A stretch of DNA of 64,000 nt from UBA6168 sp041741095 (GCA_041741095.1 JBGSKQ010000073.1:77726-141725); one strand, 5' to 3'; positions 24,196 through 34,376 are shown, counted from the stretch's first letter. Translations and numbers: made by a program. Notes: generated by a model from the sequence alone, not told the origin.

Positions 24196-26007
24196 TTAAT
24201 CCTGTGTTTCTTTTACTTCCTCTGCTTGTTGCTTTTCAAATTGCTCGAAGTAATATCCCTTTTGATCCAGCAATTCTTCGTGGCTGCCTTCTTCGGCTAT
24301 CTTTCCGTCTTCCAGCACAATGATTTTGTCAAAATCCAACAGGGAATAAATGCGGTGGGTAATGATGATGGCAGTTTTGTCGGCGAGCGAATCCCTCATG
24401 TACCCAAGTATTTGTTTTTCAGTATTGGTGTCCACGGCGCTCAGGCAATCGTCGAGGATGACGATGTCGGGTTGTTTGATGAGCGAACGGGCAATGGACA
24501 CCCGCTGTTTTTGACCACCAGAAAGGGTGACGCCACGTTCGCCGACCATTGCCTCAAACCCTTCTGGCAGTTCGGCAATTTCACTGTGGATGGCGGCGTA
24601 TTTGGTAAAGGTTTCCACTTCATCCTGTTTGGCCTCGGCCTTTCCAAAACGGACGTTATTGCTCACGGTATCGGAGAAAAGGAACACGTCCTGTGGCACA
24701 TAACCAATGCGGCGGCGCAGGTGGAAAAGGTCGTGCCGGCGTATGTCCTTGCCATCCAGCAAAATCTGGCCTTCCGTCACGTCGTACAGCCGCACCAGCA
24801 AATCGGCAATGGTGGACTTCCCGCTGCCCGTGCGCCCAATGATGGCCAATTTTTGGCCCGGCAACAGTTCAAAACTGACATGATCCAGGGCTTTGATTCC
24901 TGTATCTGGATAAATGAAAGTGACGTTTTCAAAATTAATTTTTCCTTGCAATTTGCTGTCTGTCAAGACTTTGCCGTTCTCTGGGATTGGGTTTTTTATG
25001 ACCGATGGCGTACTGAGGAATTCGCTGATGCGCTTTTGCGAAGCGGCTGCCTGTTGTATGAGCGAACTAATCCATCCCAATGAAGTGACGGGCCAGGTCA
25101 GCATGTTTACATAGATGATAAATTCGGCGATATTGCCCGTTGTGACCGTGCCTTTGGCCACCTGCAAGCCGCCCACATATACAGTAATGGCCGTGCTAAG
25201 GCCGATCAGCAGCAGCATGACCGGAAAAAACATAGCGTCCACCTTGGCCAGTTTGAGCGAATTGTCCATGTAGTGCTGGCTTTCGTCCTTAAAATATTTT
25301 ACCATGGGCAACTCCTGCACATAGGATTTCACGACCCGCATTCCTGAAAAGACTTCCTGTGTGATGCTGGTCAAAACCGACAATTGCCGCTGTATTTTTT
25401 CACTTCGGGTATTTATCAAATGGCTTACGTAGTAAATGGAAACGGAAAGCACGGGCAGCGGCGCCAGGCAATAAAGCGTGAGTTCCCAACTGACCCGCAG
25501 CATGGACAGAATGACGAGGGTAAACAAGGAAAAAAGGTTGATGCCGTACAAAATGGCCGGGCCGAGGTACATCCGCACTTTCGACACATCCTCCACTATC
25601 CTCGCCATCAGGTCGCCCGTTTTGTTTTTTTTGTAAAAAGCCAGGTGCAAGTCTTCGTAATGCGCAAAAATCTCCTTCCTCAAATCGTATTCTATCAAGC
25701 GGCTCATCACGATGATGGTCTGGCGCACCAAAAAGAGAAACCAACCCATGAGCAGGGCCAGTATGACCACTAAAACGCCGAACATCATCAGCACCCGCCC
25801 AAATTTTTCAAACACAATGGCTTGATTGTCAAAGCCTTCATATAACCTGTAAAGGGCAATATTGTCAATGACAAGGTCGAGCGCCTCCCGGATCATTTGC
25901 GGTTGAAGGGCTTGGAAATAGTTGGAAATGAAGATGAACAGGATGCCCAGCAGAAAGCGCAAGCGGTACTTGTAAAAATATTTATTGAGGTAAAAAAGGT
26001 ATTTCAC
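24196..26007 (-). CDS. MsbA-like ABC exporter (fused permease and ATPase)
   Basis: Half-size ABC exporter of 603 residues. The transmembrane domain (about 1-320) has six hydrophobic helices. The ATPase domain (about 350-590) is complete: Walker A GRTGSGKST, Q-loop GYVPQDVFLFSD, signature LSGGQKQR, Walker B DIVILDD, D-loop LSAVD and H-loop ITHR. It would work as a homodimer or with a second half-transporter; none is adjacent. Lipid, peptide or drug export are all possible; the sequence does not decide. It lies downstream of porQ on the same strand with a gap of about 150 bp, so co-transcription is uncertain. Confidence 0.85.
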   Translation of the reverse strand: MKYLFYLNKYFYKYRLRFLLGILFIFISNYFQALQPQMIREALDLVIDNIALYRLYEGFDNQAIVFEKFGRVLMMFGVLVVILALLMGWFLFLVRQTIIVMSRLIEYDLRKEIFAHYEDLHLAFYKKNKTGDLMARIVEDVSKVRMYLGPAILYGINLFSLFTLVILSMLRVSWELTLYCLAPLPVLSVSIYYVSHLINTRSEKIQRQLSVLTSITQEVFSGMRVVKSYVQELPMVKYFKDESQHYMDNSLKLAKVDAMFFPVMLLLIGLSTAITVYVGGLQVAKGTVTTGNIAEFIIYVNMLTWPVTSLGWISSLIQQAAASQKRISEFLSTPSVIKNPIPENGKVLTDSKLQGKINFENVTFIYPDTGIKALDHVSFELLPGQKLAIIGRTGSGKSTIADLLVRLYDVTEGQILLDGKDIRRHDLFHLRRRIGYVPQDVFLFSDTVSNNVRFGKAEAKQDEVETFTKYAAIHSEIAELPEGFEAMVGERGVTLSGGQKQRVSIARSLIKQPDIVILDDCLSAVDTNTEKQILGYMRDSLADKTAIIITHRIYSLLDFDKIIVLEDGKIAEEGSHEELLDQKGYYFEQFEKQQAEEVKETQD

Positions 26008-26155
26008 TTGGTGGTAAGTAAAAAGTCAAAAAATAGCCCGCTTGGCGGCAGAAAGGATGGACGGCGGATTGGGGTTATTTTTTTTGAGCCAATTTCTTGT
26101 TCAAAAAAGGGAAAACGCCCGGTGGCAAAATTAGTTTCGATAGCACAAAATACTG

Positions 26156-27223
26156 CTACCCCCTTTTTGAAAACTCGCTCAATTTGGTGGAAATACTGAT
26201 GTGGTTCAGGCCCGTGCCAAGGTGTACAAACGAGCGCCCATATTCCACCCGGAAACGGTTGATTTTCAAGCCAGCGCCGACGCTAAAGCCGGAAAGGCTG
26301 CGCAAGTTCTTCACGCTCAATTCTTTGCGCTGCAAATGGTTGTAGCCAATTCGCACCCTGAAATTGTCTTTTTTCCCAAATAAAAACTCGCCGTTGAAGA
26401 TAAAGTGCCGGGCAAGGTTGTCCACGAAGCTGTTGTCGGAACCCGATGACTGGTCGTCGCCAAAAACAAAAGCGTCCTCCTCGGAATTTGGATCGTCGTA
26501 GCTGATGTTCCATTTGTCCAAATAGCGGTAAATGATGGACAGGCGGAACGGCAAGTGCCGTAGCCGTTTCGATACGCCCAATTGCATTTCGAATGGTAGC
26601 GGCTCATTGTTGCCATCGGTATATTTGGTCAGTTGCACGCCAATGTTCTTTAGCACGAGCGATACATTGATCAAACTGGCCGTATCGTGGAACATGGCTG
26701 CCAAGTCGCCCGACAAACCCAAGGAATTGTAGCTTTCCAGGCTGGAGGTAATAAATTTCAAATTCGCCCCTACCGTCACCCGCTCGTACAACTGGCGTCC
26801 GGCACCCAAGGTAAAAGCATATTCCGAGGCTTTGAACTCTCCAGTCACGTTGCCGAATTCATCGGTTGCATCGAAAGTGCCATAGCTCAGGTATTGGATG
26901 CCGCCATGCAGTGTCATGTCCCATTTTTTCATAAAATGCCCATAGGCAACATATCCAGTATGGAGGCCAGCCAGGTAAAAATTGTGGCTAAAAGCAACTT
27001 GGTTGTGCATGGAGGGATTGAGGGAGGCAGGATTGGCGAAGGCCAGGTTTACATCGTCGTCGTTGACGGTGATGAGGTTGCCGCCGAGTCCTGTGATGCG
27101 GGCCGAAGGAGAAAAATTGAGGAATTCAAAAACATTGTCGCCCCCTGTAATTTGCGCCTCCATTTTTGGCAAACAGAGCGCTACAAACACGACGGTAAAA
27201 TATTTTGTCAAGGTTCGTTTCAT
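26156..27223 (-). CDS. porQ: type IX secretion system protein PorQ
   Basis: Outer-membrane beta-barrel component of T9SS, part of the attachment complex that joins cargo to the surface (with PorU, PorV and PorZ in Porphyromonas). The 355-residue protein has a signal peptide (about 1-23, ending MEAQ) and the PorQ opening: GGDNVFEFLNFSPSARITGLGG, then INPASLNPSMHNQVAFSHN-like and LHTGYVAYGH strands. The rest is a barrel-type strand pattern (LTLGAGRQLYERVTVGANLKF, FSVGAGLKINRFRVEYGRS). Length is normal. Other por genes are not in the window. Its likely clients are the four sorting-domain proteins found here. Confidence 0.85.
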   Translation of the reverse strand: MKRTLTKYFTVVFVALCLPKMEAQITGGDNVFEFLNFSPSARITGLGGNLITVNDDDVNLAFANPASLNPSMHNQVAFSHNFYLAGLHTGYVAYGHFMKKWDMTLHGGIQYLSYGTFDATDEFGNVTGEFKASEYAFTLGAGRQLYERVTVGANLKFITSSLESYNSLGLSGDLAAMFHDTASLINVSLVLKNIGVQLTKYTDGNNEPLPFEMQLGVSKRLRHLPFRLSIIYRYLDKWNISYDDPNSEEDAFVFGDDQSSGSDNSFVDNLARHFIFNGEFLFGKKDNFRVRIGYNHLQRKELSVKNLRSLSGFSVGAGLKINRFRVEYGRSFVHLGTGLNHISISTKLSEFSKRG

Positions 27224-27330
27224 ACAGTTTGGTTGCGGTTTTCTGGTTTTAGGTTGAAATGTTTTTAAAAAAAACTAAATAAAACATTGATTTTTAGAGA
27301 GTTAGCAAAGCAGGGATTTTATTATGCCCT

Positions 27331-27996
27331 TCATTCATCGTCCACTTGTTTTTTCATCTCCCCCAGTTCACGGATGCGGGCAGAATCAATTTGAACGTCC
27401 CCTTTTTCCAATGACCACACGGTGGCACAAGCGCCGTAATGGCAGAACATCCGCTCGGTCAATTGGCCGTTTTCATCGTATTTTTTTACCTCGCCTTCCT
27501 CGTTGTCGCCATTGGTATAAACGCCTTCTACGCTGACCTTGCCCGATTGATGGTATAACTTGAAGGGGCCGTTTTCCTCATTTTTTTCAAAGGCCACTTC
27601 CTCCTGCAACTCGCCGCTTTCGTACCAGCGCTTCCAAACGCCGGTCATCTCGTTGGTTGCATATTCTCCCTCGTTGGAGAGCTGGCCGTTTTCATAAAAC
27701 CTTTGCGCCTTTCCGCTGAAAATGCCGTTGACATAATGCTCAATGCTTTGGATCTTCCCATTTTCGTAAAACAGTTTTCGCTCGCCTTGCAGGGTGTCGT
27801 TTTTATAAAAACTCTCTTCAAACACCTTCCCGCTTGGATAATAGGCAGTAAAGGTGCCTTCCTTTGCAAAAGTGTCCTTCCGCCTACTGTATTTTTCTTT
27901 CAATTGGCCGTTTTCGTCTTTGTTTTCAACGGTTTCCAATTTGCTGCAAGCACTTGCTACTAAAGAAATTAACAGGCATAAAACATAAAACCGCAT
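27331..27996 (-). CDS. lipoprotein with MORN-like (YwqK-type) repeats
   Basis: Lipoprotein of 221 residues from the ATG at 27996 (MRFYVLCLLISLVASACSK); the lipobox Cys is in VASAC. The upstream extension of ten codons is not signal-like. The body has at least six repeats of about 22 residues of the YYPSGKVFEESFYKNDTLQGE / FYENGKIQSIEHYVNG kind, the MORN-like fold. Databases often call such proteins antitoxins of the YwqK family, but here the repeats are on an exported lipoprotein without a toxin partner, so that name should not be taken literally. Function unknown. Confidence 0.7.
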   Translation of the reverse strand: MRFYVLCLLISLVASACSKLETVENKDENGQLKEKYSRRKDTFAKEGTFTAYYPSGKVFEESFYKNDTLQGERKLFYENGKIQSIEHYVNGIFSGKAQRFYENGQLSNEGEYATNEMTGVWKRWYESGELQEEVAFEKNEENGPFKLYHQSGKVSVEGVYTNGDNEEGEVKKYDENGQLTERMFCHYGACATVWSLEKGDVQIDSARIRELGEMKKQVDDE

Positions 27997-28333
27997 GTTG
28001 CTCAATTTTTGGTTTACCAAACGCATGTTCGTACCTGGCTTATTTGAAATAATGGATTTTTAATTTTCGCTTGGCAAATAAACGACTTTTGAAAGTTTCA
28101 GCCCAAGCTCATTCAGGTGCCTATTTTTACCGAAAGGCAAATTAATTTGTCAGTTTGATACTCGTTCTTGTCTTTAAACCATTGAATTTAGCCAAAAGCC
28201 AAGGGCATATAATATAACTTTTCAGCTTGGGTGGGTATGAAATGCCCTAAACGCACTAACTTTGCCACCCTATTTTTCTTTCTCCGCTGCCCGGCGGTTT
28301 TAACCGAATCAAATATTAACCAATTATCACATT
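27997..28333. other. divergent gap between the lipoprotein gene and pckG
   Basis: A 337-bp divergent intergenic region. On the plus strand TAACTTTG lies at 28257-28264. No gene, hairpin or riboswitch is recognised. Confidence 0.4.
28257..28264 (+). promoter_or_regulatory. candidate -7 element for pckG
   Basis: TAACTTTG fits TAnnTTTG, 69 bp before the ATG of pckG. The nearest TTG upstream (28226-28228) is 28 bp away, which is longer than the usual spacing of about 19-21. Confidence 0.35.
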
Positions 28334-30202
28334 ATGTTCCAACCATCATCTGATTTGCTCGAACATCCATTAACTGAAACGCCCCACGAGAAGCTCAAAA
28401 CCTGGGTCAACCGCATGGCCGAATACTGTGGTGCTGATAGCGTCCATTGGTGCAATGGCTCCGATGCAGAATACGACCAGCTATGCAGCCTCATGGTAGA
28501 AAAAGGTACGTTCATCAAGCTCAACGAGACGCTGCGACCCAATAGTTACGCCTGTTTCAGCGATCCCAGCGACGTGGCCAGGGTGGAAGACCGCACCTTT
28601 ATCTGTTCCCGATTGAAGGAAGATGCCGGCCCCACGAATAATTGGGTGGAGCCAAAAGAAATGAAAAACACCCTCGAAGGGCTGCTGGAAGGCTGCATGA
28701 GCGGGCGCACGATGTACGTCATCCCCTTTTGCATGGGGCCGCTCGGCTCGCCGCTGTCCCGCATTGGGGTGCAGTTGACCGACTCTGAATATGTGGTGGT
28801 CAACATGAAAATAATGACCCGCATGGGAAGCCCTGTTCTCGAAATGCTCGGCGACAGGGATGATTTTGTAAAATGTATCCATTCGGTTGGAGCCCCCCTG
28901 CACCCGGGCCAGCCAGATGTGAAATGGCCCTGTGCGCCCAAGATCAGCGATAAGTACATAGTGCATTTCCCAGAGGAGCGCCTCATCGTTTCTTATGGGA
29001 GCGGTTACGGTGGCAATGCATTATTGGGCAAAAAATGCTTCGCTCTGCGTATCGCCTCCACGATGGCCAAAGAAGAAGATTGGCTGGCGGAGCACATGCT
29101 TATTTTGGGCGTGGAGTCGCCTTATGAAAAAACCTACGTGGCGGCGGCCTTTCCAAGTGCCTGCGGCAAAACGAATTTTGCCATGCTCATTCCGCCCAAA
29201 TCTTTTGAGGGCTGGAAAGTGACCACGGTCGGCGACGACATTGCATGGATACAAAAAGGGCCGGAAGGCAAGCTCTACGCCATCAACCCGGAGGCGGGCT
29301 ATTTTGGCGTAGCGCCCGGTACGAATGAAAAAACCAACCCCAATGCGATGGCCACCATTAAGGCCAATTGCATATTTACCAATGTGGCCATTACCCCAGA
29401 AGGCGATGTTTGGTGGGAGGGCATGACGAAAGCAACGCCCGATGGCCTAACAGATTGGCAGGGCAAACCTTATGACAAAACTTCCGGCAAACCCGCTGCC
29501 CACCCGAACGCACGTTTCACAGCACCGGCCCATCAAAATCCTGTCATAGACCCCGATTGGGAAAACCCAAACGGGGTGCCCATCAAAGCATTTATCTTCG
29601 GTGGCCGCCGCAGCACCGTGGTTCCCCTTGTGTATCAGGCATTTAACTGGAATTTCGGCGTTTATCTCGCCGCCACGATGGGCTCTGAAATGACGGCTGC
29701 CGCATTTGGGCAAATTGGCCAGGTGCGCCGTGACCCCTTCGCCATGTTGCCCTTCCTGGGTTATAATGTGGCCGATTATTTCAACCACTGGCTGCAGTTT
29801 GGCCGTGACCTTCCCAATTCGCCCCGGATTTTTAGCGTCAACTGGTTCAGGAAAGACGAGAACGGCAATTTTGCCTGGCCGGGTTTTGGTGAAAACATGC
29901 GTGTGCTGCAATGGATAGTCGGCAGGGTACGTGGACGGGCTGGTGCCGTGGAAAGCCCTATCGGTTGGATGCCCCGCCACCGTGATATAGACTGGACTGG
30001 AATGGAAGATTATCCAAAAGAAGAATTCAAAAAAGTGATGGCCGTGGACAGGGAATCCTGGAAAAAGGAAATCCTTGAGCACCAGGAACTGTTTTCCAAC
30101 ATGTACGACCGCTTGCCAAAGGAATTCCTCTTTATGCGTGAATTGCTGCTTTCCGGCCTCTGGCGTTCGCCCGAACGCTGGGAAATGGCACCGGAACGCT
30201 GA
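28334..30202 (+). CDS. pckG: phosphoenolpyruvate carboxykinase (GTP)
   Basis: Cytosolic enzyme that converts oxaloacetate and GTP to phosphoenolpyruvate, the first dedicated step of gluconeogenesis. The 622-residue product has the normal length of the GTP-dependent class. Key blocks visible are the substrate-binding SYGSGYGGNALLGKK (about 218-232) and the P-loop FPSACGKTNFAML (about 276-288) with the reactive Cys. Next is the metal-binding VGDDIAWI (about 301-308), then GGRRSTVVPLVYQAFNW and a C-terminal WFRKDENGNFAWPGFGENMRVLQW. All look intact. The gene stands alone, with a probable -7 element upstream and a strong terminator after the stop. Confidence 0.95.
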   Translation: MFQPSSDLLEHPLTETPHEKLKTWVNRMAEYCGADSVHWCNGSDAEYDQLCSLMVEKGTFIKLNETLRPNSYACFSDPSDVARVEDRTFICSRLKEDAGPTNNWVEPKEMKNTLEGLLEGCMSGRTMYVIPFCMGPLGSPLSRIGVQLTDSEYVVVNMKIMTRMGSPVLEMLGDRDDFVKCIHSVGAPLHPGQPDVKWPCAPKISDKYIVHFPEERLIVSYGSGYGGNALLGKKCFALRIASTMAKEEDWLAEHMLILGVESPYEKTYVAAAFPSACGKTNFAMLIPPKSFEGWKVTTVGDDIAWIQKGPEGKLYAINPEAGYFGVAPGTNEKTNPNAMATIKANCIFTNVAITPEGDVWWEGMTKATPDGLTDWQGKPYDKTSGKPAAHPNARFTAPAHQNPVIDPDWENPNGVPIKAFIFGGRRSTVVPLVYQAFNWNFGVYLAATMGSEMTAAAFGQIGQVRRDPFAMLPFLGYNVADYFNHWLQFGRDLPNSPRIFSVNWFRKDENGNFAWPGFGENMRVLQWIVGRVRGRAGAVESPIGWMPRHRDIDWTGMEDYPKEEFKKVMAVDRESWKKEILEHQELFSNMYDRLPKEFLFMRELLLSGLWRSPERWEMAPER

Positions 30203-30254
30203 TTCATGGGCCATTTTCAACGTTAAAAAATTGAATATTTCAATATTGCCAAGG

Positions 30255-30287
30255 TAGGGCCTGTTTTCAGCAGGCCCTATTTTTTTT
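30255..30287 (+). terminator. rho-independent terminator after pckG
   Basis: A perfect 9-bp stem TAGGGCCTG / CAGGCCCTA (30255-30263 and 30271-30279) with a 7-nt loop and eight Ts. Confidence 0.85.
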
Positions 30288-30367
30288 ACCCAATAAACCC
30301 TAAAGATGAAAGGCCAATACCCAATAATGACAAATGACTCCAATGACGAATGACAAATTCAAATTGG

Positions 30368-30375
30368 TATCTTTG
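30368..30375 (+). promoter_or_regulatory. candidate -7 element for the PASTA gene
   Basis: TATCTTTG matches TAnnTTTG and lies 41 bp before the ATG at 30417. No good TTTG partner is seen. Confidence 0.35.
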
Positions 30376-30416
30376 CCCACGATTTACATTGGATTTTTAC
30401 CTCATTATTTACAACT

Positions 30417-31304
30417 ATGGACAGACTATTGGGAGACTTGAAAGCCTATGCACGGGAAGTTGGTTTGTTTTTGAGCAGCGGTATTTTCCTGACCAATTTT
30501 GTGAAAATGCTGGCCCTCGCACTGGCTTTGTTTTTTTTGTCAAACTGGTGGATGCGCTGCTACACCAAACACGGCGAATCGGTACAGGTCAATGATTTTA
30601 CTGGCATGAACATCGGCGACGCCCGAAAATTGGCCAAAGACAAGGACTTCCGTTTTGAGGTCATTGACTCAGCTTGGTTTGAAGGAAAACCAGGTGGTTT
30701 GATTATTTCACAAACGCCCAAACCGCTGTCGAGGGTGAAGGAAGGAAGGAAAATTTATGTGTCAGTCACCCAGTCGCAGCCCGAATTGGTACGCCTGCCC
30801 CAACTGGACGAAAGCAGTTACGATTACGACCGATATGCCGGAAAACTGGCCCGCCGCAATATCAAAAGCCGCATCAGCGAAAGGGTTTTTGACAGGAAAC
30901 AAGCAGAAAATACTATTCTCTACCTCATCCACAATGGCAAAAAAGTATCGGAGAACGACATCAAACGTGGCTATGAAGTGCCCATGGGAAGTTCTTTGGA
31001 ATTTGTAGTGACGGAGCGGCTGAGCAACGAGATGGAAGTGCCGAATTTGGTTTGTATGAACTATACAGCCGCAGAATTCCTCGTGAGCACTTCCAACCTT
31101 AACGTGGGCGAAGTATTTGAAGATGAAACAGTTACGGATCGCTCTGCGGCTTTTGTCTATAAACAGGACCCACCATTTCAGGCTTCCAATTTTATACAAA
31201 TGGGCACACAGATTTCGCTTTGGCTGACACAGGCCCAGCCTGAAAACTGCGGCGCTGGCAATTCAACCGACGATAGTGAAACTACCGATGGCGAAGAGAA
31301 TTGA
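30417..31304 (+). CDS. PASTA-domain membrane protein
   Basis: Bitopic inner-membrane protein of 295 residues. A cytoplasmic stub is followed by one membrane segment (about 26-46, FVKMLALALALFFLSNW). Then come three PASTA-type domains outside: about 57-118 (starting VNDFTGMNIGDARKLA), 120-195 (LVRLPQLDESSYDYDRY) and 200-270 (MEVPNLVCMNYTAAEFLV). PASTA domains bind peptidoglycan fragments in kinases and penicillin-binding proteins. This protein has no kinase or transpeptidase domain, so it is a stand-alone sensor or anchor. A short Asp/Thr-rich tail follows. It sits between pckG and a T9SS cargo gene. Confidence 0.8.
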   Translation: MDRLLGDLKAYAREVGLFLSSGIFLTNFVKMLALALALFFLSNWWMRCYTKHGESVQVNDFTGMNIGDARKLAKDKDFRFEVIDSAWFEGKPGGLIISQTPKPLSRVKEGRKIYVSVTQSQPELVRLPQLDESSYDYDRYAGKLARRNIKSRISERVFDRKQAENTILYLIHNGKKVSENDIKRGYEVPMGSSLEFVVTERLSNEMEVPNLVCMNYTAAEFLVSTSNLNVGEVFEDETVTDRSAAFVYKQDPPFQASNFIQMGTQISLWLTQAQPENCGAGNSTDDSETTDGEEN

Positions 31305-31453
31305 ATAAGCTGTTTACTGGCAACAAATTCACACCGGACACGTTTTTGGAGGGTATTTGAAACAGCGTAGCTATTCCTTTACGCTCTTCCATTTATTTAA
31401 CAACAGGCAAAGGCAACTATTCAAATGGTGCAGGTGCCGCTCTGATTTCAACA

Positions 31454-34036
31454 ATGAAAAGACTCTTATTCTCGACCGCTTTAGTGTTTGCTTTTTTCAA
31501 TTTTTTGCAAGCCCAATCCTTGGAAACTTCCCCTGTGTATGGAAACCCCGCTCTGAAAAGCAACGCCCAACGGCAAATGCAGGAAAGAGCGGCCATTGTG
31601 GAGCGGATGACCGGCAGCAACCCAATCCTTTCCCAAAACCGGGTAGCCGCTGATTGCCCCCCTGAATTTACCCTTGGTTTCAATTTGGTGGAATCGGGAG
31701 ATAGTATAGTAATCGAATTGGATACATTTGAATTGAGCCATAGCAACGACTCCCCTACGCTTACTCTTTTGACACCTACCTTGTCTTTTGGGACAGCCCA
31801 GTTGGATACCACAATTTTAGTTACCTACAAAGCCAATCAAAACCTTAATGGGATAGGCAGCGACACGGTTTTGGTAGAATATTCACAACCTGGTTTTAAG
31901 GATACCATAGAGGTAATTTTCTTTGTAAAACGAAAGGGCAGGGTAGTGGTGGCCGACTCATATACCATGGCCGCCGATGAGAACACGGTTTATTGCCTCG
32001 ACAATGAACTTGATTTGCCCGCTGCCAAAGCTTGCAGCCAATTCTTACCCTGCTCTGAAGGCTACGATGGCAACGGCTACCAGTATTATTATTTTACCAA
32101 TTACAACTATGCTGATACCTGTTTGATGTACCTGGCCAGCAACTTTCCAGGCGTGGACACTATCTGCATGAGGATTTGCGACGAATGGACGGTTTGCGAT
32201 ACTTTTAAAATACCTTTTATCATTACGGGCGATACCTTGTCTATCAGTGTCAATACTCCGTTTTTTGATGATTTTTCCGCTTATGACGGCCCATATCCAA
32301 GCAAGGAATTTTGGCTCGACAATGCTGTTTATAAAAACAAGACATTGGCCAAAGACCCACCTTCCGTTGGTTTTGTGACATTCGATGGGCTTGATTTTAG
32401 AGGTGATCCATTCAACATTAGCAATGGTATCGCCGATCGGCTCACTTCCAAACCCATTGATTTATCGGGATATAATGCCAGCGACCAAGTGTCGCTCCGC
32501 TTTTATGTGGCTCCCAAAGGTTATGGTTTTAAACCAGAGGTGGGCGATTCCCTTTTTCTGGAATTCAGGAACGACCAGCGAAAATGGATCAGGGTAAAAG
32601 CATGGCAAGGCTTGGGAAGCAATGTTGTACTCGACTCTTTTCCACCCTTTGAATTCAATGGGGTGAAAATTGACAATGCCCAGTTTCTGCACAAAGCTTT
32701 CCAATTTCGCTTTGCGGCCAAGACCTCGCCCGCCGATATTGGGGACTTGTGGCATTTGGATTATGTGTATTTAGGGCCGAATGTGGCGGAGACTGAACAG
32801 AATTTTTCAGATTTGGCTTTTAGTTACGTTCAAGCTGATTTGCTGAAAAACTATACCGCCATCCCTTTCAATCATTTTGAAGGCAAAGAAGCTTTGGAGC
32901 TAAACAATGCCTATAAAGCCACCGTATTTAACCATTTTGGAAACGATATATCTTTTGGTGATTCAAGGGTTACTTATAAAGAAACCACAACAAATACTGA
33001 CTTGGTTGCCGCTTTTACCGTGGCGGAATCTGGTGAGAATTTTCCTTCACACCAACACACCACCCGATCGGAAAATATACCTCAAGGTGAATTTGACAAA
33101 CTTTTGAGCAAATTGCAAAGTCTTGATTTCAATGAATTCCGGAATGTTCAAACCCAATTTGCTTTTGAAAATAATTCGCAGGGTTCCCTTTTTCTAAGCA
33201 ACGATACCGTCAGGTTGAATACCAAATTCTCCGACTATTTTGCCCACGACGACGGCACTGCCGAACGCCAGTTTTTCATCAAACATGCAGTACAAGGCGG
33301 TGAAAACCAAGTATTGGCCACGAAATACCATGCAAATGTGGATGACTCCTTGAAGGCCGTCCAAATTATGTTCCCGCATATCAATGGCGATATTGAGGGG
33401 CAATTGTTCAACATAGAAATCTGGGTAGGTTCACTGGAATCAGATCCAGTTTATGTAAAAGAATTTGTCAAACCATTTTTCCCAAACAATGTCTTTGATA
33501 CCCTGCATGGCTTCACTACTTATGTTTTGGACGATATTTTGGGCAACGAAACACCTGTCCTTATTCCTGCCAACACCGATTTTTACGTTGGCTTTCATCA
33601 GATGTCGGCGGCAGAGGATGGCATTCCGATAGGCTTTGATTTACAGCATCCCTGTGATTGCAACTACACCAATGTTTCGGATACGTTTAAGTTATTTTCC
33701 CCCAGTTTTAAGGGTTCTCTGATGATGCGCCCGGTATTTGGAAATCGGGTCAACACCAGCACAGACGTTGGCGAGCAGGTTGAAGCCCAAGCCGAGGAAG
33801 TAAAGGTCTATCCCAACCCGACTGCCGGGGTGCTCTTTTTTGAAGCTGAAAATGGACAGTTTGAAGATTATAAAGTGTTTGTTTTCAATAACTTAGGCCA
33901 AATTGTAAAGCAGGGCCAGTTAGAACAGGAAATGGATTTGACAGGCATGGTGGACGGCATGTATTATGTCCAGATTCAGAACAAAAAATCTGGTGATAGC
34001 TTCGTCAATAGAATCATTTTACAACAATCAAGATAA
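31454..34036 (+). CDS. large secreted protein with T9SS type A sorting domain
   Basis: Surface or secreted protein of 860 residues. Signal peptide 1-19 (MKRLLFSTALVFAFFNFLQA). No known catalytic domain is apparent. A strand-rich N-terminal region (about 70-160) looks Ig-like, and a jelly-roll-like stretch around 270-440 contains FFDDFSAYDGPYPSKEFWLDN, then LRFYVAPKGYG. A second strand-rich part lies at about 590-760. The sorting domain is complete: VKVYPNPTAGVLFFEAENG at about 785 and the end VNRIILQQSR. It shares its strand with the rhodanese gene, which follows after 9 bp. Confidence 0.75.
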   Translation: MKRLLFSTALVFAFFNFLQAQSLETSPVYGNPALKSNAQRQMQERAAIVERMTGSNPILSQNRVAADCPPEFTLGFNLVESGDSIVIELDTFELSHSNDSPTLTLLTPTLSFGTAQLDTTILVTYKANQNLNGIGSDTVLVEYSQPGFKDTIEVIFFVKRKGRVVVADSYTMAADENTVYCLDNELDLPAAKACSQFLPCSEGYDGNGYQYYYFTNYNYADTCLMYLASNFPGVDTICMRICDEWTVCDTFKIPFIITGDTLSISVNTPFFDDFSAYDGPYPSKEFWLDNAVYKNKTLAKDPPSVGFVTFDGLDFRGDPFNISNGIADRLTSKPIDLSGYNASDQVSLRFYVAPKGYGFKPEVGDSLFLEFRNDQRKWIRVKAWQGLGSNVVLDSFPPFEFNGVKIDNAQFLHKAFQFRFAAKTSPADIGDLWHLDYVYLGPNVAETEQNFSDLAFSYVQADLLKNYTAIPFNHFEGKEALELNNAYKATVFNHFGNDISFGDSRVTYKETTTNTDLVAAFTVAESGENFPSHQHTTRSENIPQGEFDKLLSKLQSLDFNEFRNVQTQFAFENNSQGSLFLSNDTVRLNTKFSDYFAHDDGTAERQFFIKHAVQGGENQVLATKYHANVDDSLKAVQIMFPHINGDIEGQLFNIEIWVGSLESDPVYVKEFVKPFFPNNVFDTLHGFTTYVLDDILGNETPVLIPANTDFYVGFHQMSAAEDGIPIGFDLQHPCDCNYTNVSDTFKLFSPSFKGSLMMRPVFGNRVNTSTDVGEQVEAQAEEVKVYPNPTAGVLFFEAENGQFEDYKVFVFNNLGQIVKQGQLEQEMDLTGMVDGMYYVQIQNKKSGDSFVNRIILQQSR

Positions 34037-34045
34037 CAGCTTGCA

Positions 34046-34348
34046 ATGGACATTACGGTTCAAGAATTAAAAGAAAAAATGGATCGGGGCGACCAGTTTG
34101 TACTAATTGACGTGCGGGAGCCATACGAGAATACAGAATTCAATATTGGTGGGCAGTTGATTCCCATTGGGTCGTTTATGGCGACCATCCCTGAATTGGA
34201 TGAGCATAAAAATGAAGAAGTAGTCGTCTATTGCCGCTCTGGCAACCGCAGTGGCATGGCCAAAATGTTGTTGGAAGCCTCAGGTTTTACCAATGTTCGC
34301 AACCTGCTGGGCGGCATGTTGCAATGGCGGGATGTCCACGGCAAGTAG
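34046..34348 (+). CDS. rhodanese-like sulfurtransferase domain protein
   Basis: Single-domain rhodanese of 100 residues, the usual size. It has the opening DVREPYEN (about 22-29), the active-site loop VVYCRSGNRSGMA with catalytic Cys at about 64, and the ending LLGGMLQW. No signal peptide is present, so it is cytosolic. It moves sulfane sulfur to acceptors such as thiols or cyanide. It starts 9 bp after the T9SS cargo gene on the same strand and converges on the SPOR gene. Confidence 0.85.
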   Translation: MDITVQELKEKMDRGDQFVLIDVREPYENTEFNIGGQLIPIGSFMATIPELDEHKNEEVVVYCRSGNRSGMAKMLLEASGFTNVRNLLGGMLQWRDVHGK

Positions 34349-34376
34349 AGGGTTTTACGAAAATCATCAACCCCTT

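Noticed and set aside
27331..27996. YwqK-type antitoxin label for the MORN-like lipoprotein
   Set aside because: It has a lipobox and no toxin neighbour. The family name is historical, so I describe the repeats only.
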